Source of the DNA: Temnopleurus reevesii
Taxonomy: Eukaryota; Echinodermata; Echinoidea; Temnopleuroida; Temnopleuridae
NCBI GenBank assembly: GCA_036244855.1
Contig: BQKZ01001033.1
Span: 21,242-31,979, forward strand
Direction of reading: 5' to 3'
Length of the DNA: 10,738 bases
Shown in pieces: positions 8,427-10,738 of the stretch (position 1 is the first letter of the stretch; the number at the start of each line of letters is the position of its first letter). Under the pieces are notes generated by a model. That model was given only the letters and a program-made list of their open reading frames with translations, did not search any database and was not told the origin of the DNA. The translations under genes were made by a program, and so were the position numbers.

Positions 8427-8427
8427 N
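8427..8427. other. Assembly ambiguity (single N)
   Basis: This N directly follows the truncated mosaic-end junction, so it marks a scaffold join or failed gap closure. Features left and right should not be assumed to be linked at the distance shown. Confidence 0.93.
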
Positions 8428-8539
8428 GCGTACTTTCTCTGTATTACATAGTTATCAACAATATTTCGGTGTAAAGATAAAGTAGATCAAGTAAAATTAA
8501 CATAAAAATCCAAATGATCTCACCATTCTTTGAATGAGT

Positions 8540-8672
8540 TTATTATAAGAGATGTACAGACTCACATAGTTTGTTCACACGTAAAGCGTCTTGAGCACTC
8601 AGCTATATAAATTGCATATATTATTGTTATTATCAGAGATGTACATATTCACATATTTTGCTCTGACGTAAA
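8540..8672 (+). repeat. 87-bp-offset duplication with SINE/LINE-like tail
   Basis: Bases 8540-8585 and 8627-8672 align without gaps at an offset of 87, sharing ttattat-agagatgtaca, tcacata-tttg-tc and acgtaaa. Between them, 8581-8635 reads gtaaagcg, cttgagcac, ctatataaat and then a TTATTGTTATTATCA simple tail. That order is typical of the 3' end of many SINE and LINE elements in aquatic animals; this is remembered similarity and was not searched. The head of the putative element is not evident. The second copy has lost the gcgtcttgagcac part. Confidence 0.6.
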
Positions 8673-8875
8673 ATGAGGACCATAAGTCTCGACAGAAGTC
8701 ATTGGCCCTCGATTTTTGTAAAGAAAAGTTAAAAGTTTTCGCCACTCTTGTTTTGTATAAATTTGTAATTGTGACACATTTGACAGAAAAAGTATGGCAC
8801 ATGAACAAAACAAATTTTATGAAAATACAGATAACCCATTTATCGGGAATTAATGTATCATAACTTTTTTTTCAG

Positions 8876-9250
8876 CGGATGACTGCATATATTATGTATG
8901 ATATATGTGTTATGTCATCCTCGTATATGCAGGATAAGTATGCTCTTTTGGAGAAAAGGGATTTACTGTTTTGCTCTGCATACTTAAAGGCTACTATATC
9001 CACCTTGCTCTCTAAAGACACAACATACATCATTATAACCGTGTTATCAGATCAAGCTTTCTGGAGATATTATACTCAAAGAGATGAGAAATGTAAATAT
9101 AGAGATTGTGAATCATATGTATTAGTGGTCACAAAGGAAACCGTTGATATTGGATCAATTTGTGTTCCTTATATGAGTTTGTCAGATTCGTTTGAAAGTC
9201 TGAATCATGACATCTCGATCTTAACTCATGTGATTTGCTTTCCAATGTGA
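8876..9250 (+). CDS. Possible orphan exon, unknown protein
   Basis: A strong 3' splice-site pattern (taactttttttttcag, AG at 8874-8875) precedes a frame that is open for 124 codons to TGA at 9248-9250. An ATG lies at 8879, one codon in. The other two frames close within ten codons of the acceptor. The conceptual product is about 123 residues, with alternating hydrophobic and charged stretches. A beta-strand-like run of Ile/Thr/Val lies near residues 49-56 and a Cys/Asp/Lys-rich middle near 68-80. There is no signal peptide or obvious membrane helix, and I recognise no domain. A consensus donor (gtaagtg) follows at 9308, beyond the stop. An AATAAA lies at 9453-9458. It could be a terminal exon, a decayed gene piece or chance; the frame is longer than most others in this AT-rich DNA. 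Confidence 0.25.
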   Translation, partial: RMTAYIMYDICVMSSSYMQDKYALLEKRDLLFCSAYLKATISTLLSKDTTYIIITVLSDQAFWRYYTQRDEKCKYRDCESYVLVVTKETVDIGSICVPYMSLSDSFESLNHDISILTHVICFPM

Positions 9251-10174
9251 TGTCTAATATCAAGTTCAAAAGTCGTGTTTATGTCTACCTTAAAATATTT
9301 CTTTACAGTAAGTGAAATGTCTGTCTTAAATATGTATCAGATGCAAATATACACGTCAAAGAACATATACAAGTAATGAAATGATTATATGTTCATTTAT
9401 AGTATCATTACGTACCAGTAATTAAGATATGTTGATGAATTACGTCTCCATTAATAAAGAAGGCTGGCTACCGTGTTTGTGTTTCTTCCTCAATGTCTAC
9501 CCTATCAGTGACCATTGGAAGATGATGAAACATTTACGGTCATGTCTTCCTAATCTATTTATCTCCATCCCACACCTGCAGCTCATAGATATAAATATAC
9601 TTTTGGGAAGTTGTAAATTCCTGAGAAATCAAGCTAATTATTGCACGATAATTAGATAATAAATTTCACGCAAATATTGGTTATAAACTGTGTATTTTCC
9701 TTCTCAACCATTGTGAACAATTTTTTCCGAGAGATACTGAGAACATGATCATTTTAAGAACGAATCACATTTTTAAGAAAAATAACTCGCTGAACCACGA
9801 AGGTTTCTACCCAAATATCGCCTTTCTTAGAAATACTGCAATGAGTGGTAATAAAATGGCTGTATGGACTAGTGTTAAAAATATAAACTCCTATTATTTG
9901 GAGGCTTGCACGCTAGCCTGGCTAATGGTTCACAATTTATGAAAAAAAATATCTTCAACCCATGGACTCTCTTAATGCGTAATAGATCCACATACGAGAT
10001 TTTCTCGAGTCTACATGCAATGGCAAACTATTTCAACACTGAATATAGCTATTGAAATGTTATCCCTATTATTGTTATTTATTATACGCAATATGAAAAG
10101 CATTAAAATAATTATCACAGACATTAAATAAAGAAGAATAGAAAATACATTTAAATTCAGAAATATCGTCTGAT
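9251..10174. other. No supported gene; two short open frames
   Basis: Open frames of 76 codons (9429-9659) and 65 codons (9745-9942) follow the candidate exon on the same strand, each in a different frame. They could be remnants of one broken gene or chance. Neither shows a recognised motif. AATAAA hexamers occur at 9453-9458 and 9658-9663, and others are expected by chance in such AT-rich sequence. Confidence 0.35.

Positions 10175-10231
<57 letters not shown>
10175..10231. repeat. (ATC)19 perfect microsatellite
   Basis: Fifty-seven bases of uninterrupted ATC repeat, flanked by gat on the left and aaagggg on the right. Being perfect and long, it is probably length-polymorphic. It has no coding context. 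Confidence 0.98.
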
Positions 10232-10234
<3 letters not shown>

Positions 10235-10660
10235 GGGGTAAAGACATATCATTATACAGGTTCAGTCTGTTTTCCTATAGTGAAATACTTGATTAAAAAT
10301 TGCGCACAGCGCAAAGTATAAGCGTTGCTTAAAAAAGTATTTCCCGTACAAGTGAGAAATCTGCCCCAAATATTGAAAATGAATCCTTTCATATTTTTGC
10401 ATGCTTTTTCCTCAATGCATTTCTAGGGAGTGTAGAAAGTGAAGACTCATTGACACGTCCAAGATCTGTGGCTAACAAGGGCGTTAGTTTCCGTTTCTCC
10501 TCTTAATATGTCAACTGAATTAAGACACTTTTCATTACATACTTATTGGCACTATATACACGCAATGGGCGGTGCGCCGCGGCGTTTCTTTGAAAAACGA
10601 ATGCTTATTATTTGGGTTATGTACAACAGGTATTGTGTATTGAAATATGATACAATTTTG
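10232..10660. other. No gene seen; one small hairpin
   Basis: TTGCGC at 10300-10305 pairs with GCGCAA at 10309-10314 across a 3-nt loop. A short GC-rich patch (gggcggtgcgccgcggcg) lies at about 10567-10584 and stands out from the AT-rich background. No open frame or known element is supported. Confidence 0.4.
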
Positions 10661-10721
10661 CTTTTTTTCAGGGGTTCGCAAAGGTTTTTCCTTGACAAGC
10701 AAAAGAGGTTCACATGGCCCA
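10661..10721 (+). other. Splice-acceptor-like site at scaffold end
   Basis: The tract tttttttcag near 10662-10671 is followed by about 50 bases of more balanced composition, open in two of three frames up to the terminal G-run. It might be the start of an exon cut off by the end of the window. Similar tracts at 1865 and 8875 show how often such patterns occur here. Confidence 0.12.
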
Positions 10722-10738
10722 GGGGGGGGGGGGGGGGG
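10722..10738. repeat. Terminal poly-G run (17 G)
   Basis: The window ends in 17 consecutive G. It may be a real homopolymer at which assembly stopped, or the false poly-G that two-colour sequencers write when signal is lost. It should not be trusted as genomic sequence. Confidence 0.85.

Overview
This window looks like AT-rich nuclear DNA from an animal. It has no operons, no bacterial gene density, no long open frames, many simple-sequence tracts, foldback repeats and splice-site-like sequences. The repeat style fits a marine invertebrate, perhaps an echinoderm: G-rich and C-rich ~180-bp repeats with 'tgcccc' tracts, a foldback element carrying 'aaaatcggat' and 'aaaagttata', and a tail with 'gtaaagcg' and 'ctatataaat'. 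That assignment rests on memory of repeat style and is weak. No protein-coding gene can be named with confidence.

Layout. Bases 1-242 are a G-rich tandem array (68-76-bp units). Bases 241-438 are a 198-bp segment that recurs, ungapped and about 94% identical, at 1914-2111. Bases 529-1080 hold three diverged ~178-bp units, and 1113-1430 three ~110-bp units. A single N at 1627 marks a join; the sequence just right of it is again a relic of the left-end array. From 2112 to about 6110 the DNA is mostly featureless, apart from a TTATCA-type microsatellite (2619-2660) and one possible orphan exon (4477-4684). Bases 6117-6583 form a long imperfect foldback element, and 7937-8159 a second smaller terminal-inverted-repeat element. 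A poly-A/poly-C stretch lies at 7395-7451.

The clearest result is technical. Bases 8399-8426 are a Tn5 mosaic end followed immediately by the start of its reverse complement, and an N follows at 8427. This is the circularisation junction of a transposase-based mate-pair library left in the assembly, so contiguity across about 8398-8428 is doubtful. Right of it are an 87-bp-offset duplication with a SINE/LINE-like tail, a 375-bp open segment behind a good splice acceptor (8876-9250), an (ATC)19 microsatellite (10175-10231) and a terminal run of 17 G.

No set of genes working together can be read from the window. It is best described as repeat-rich intergenic or intronic sequence on a short draft scaffold with at least two weak joins. 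Both ends also lie in repeat or homopolymer, as expected where an assembler stopped.
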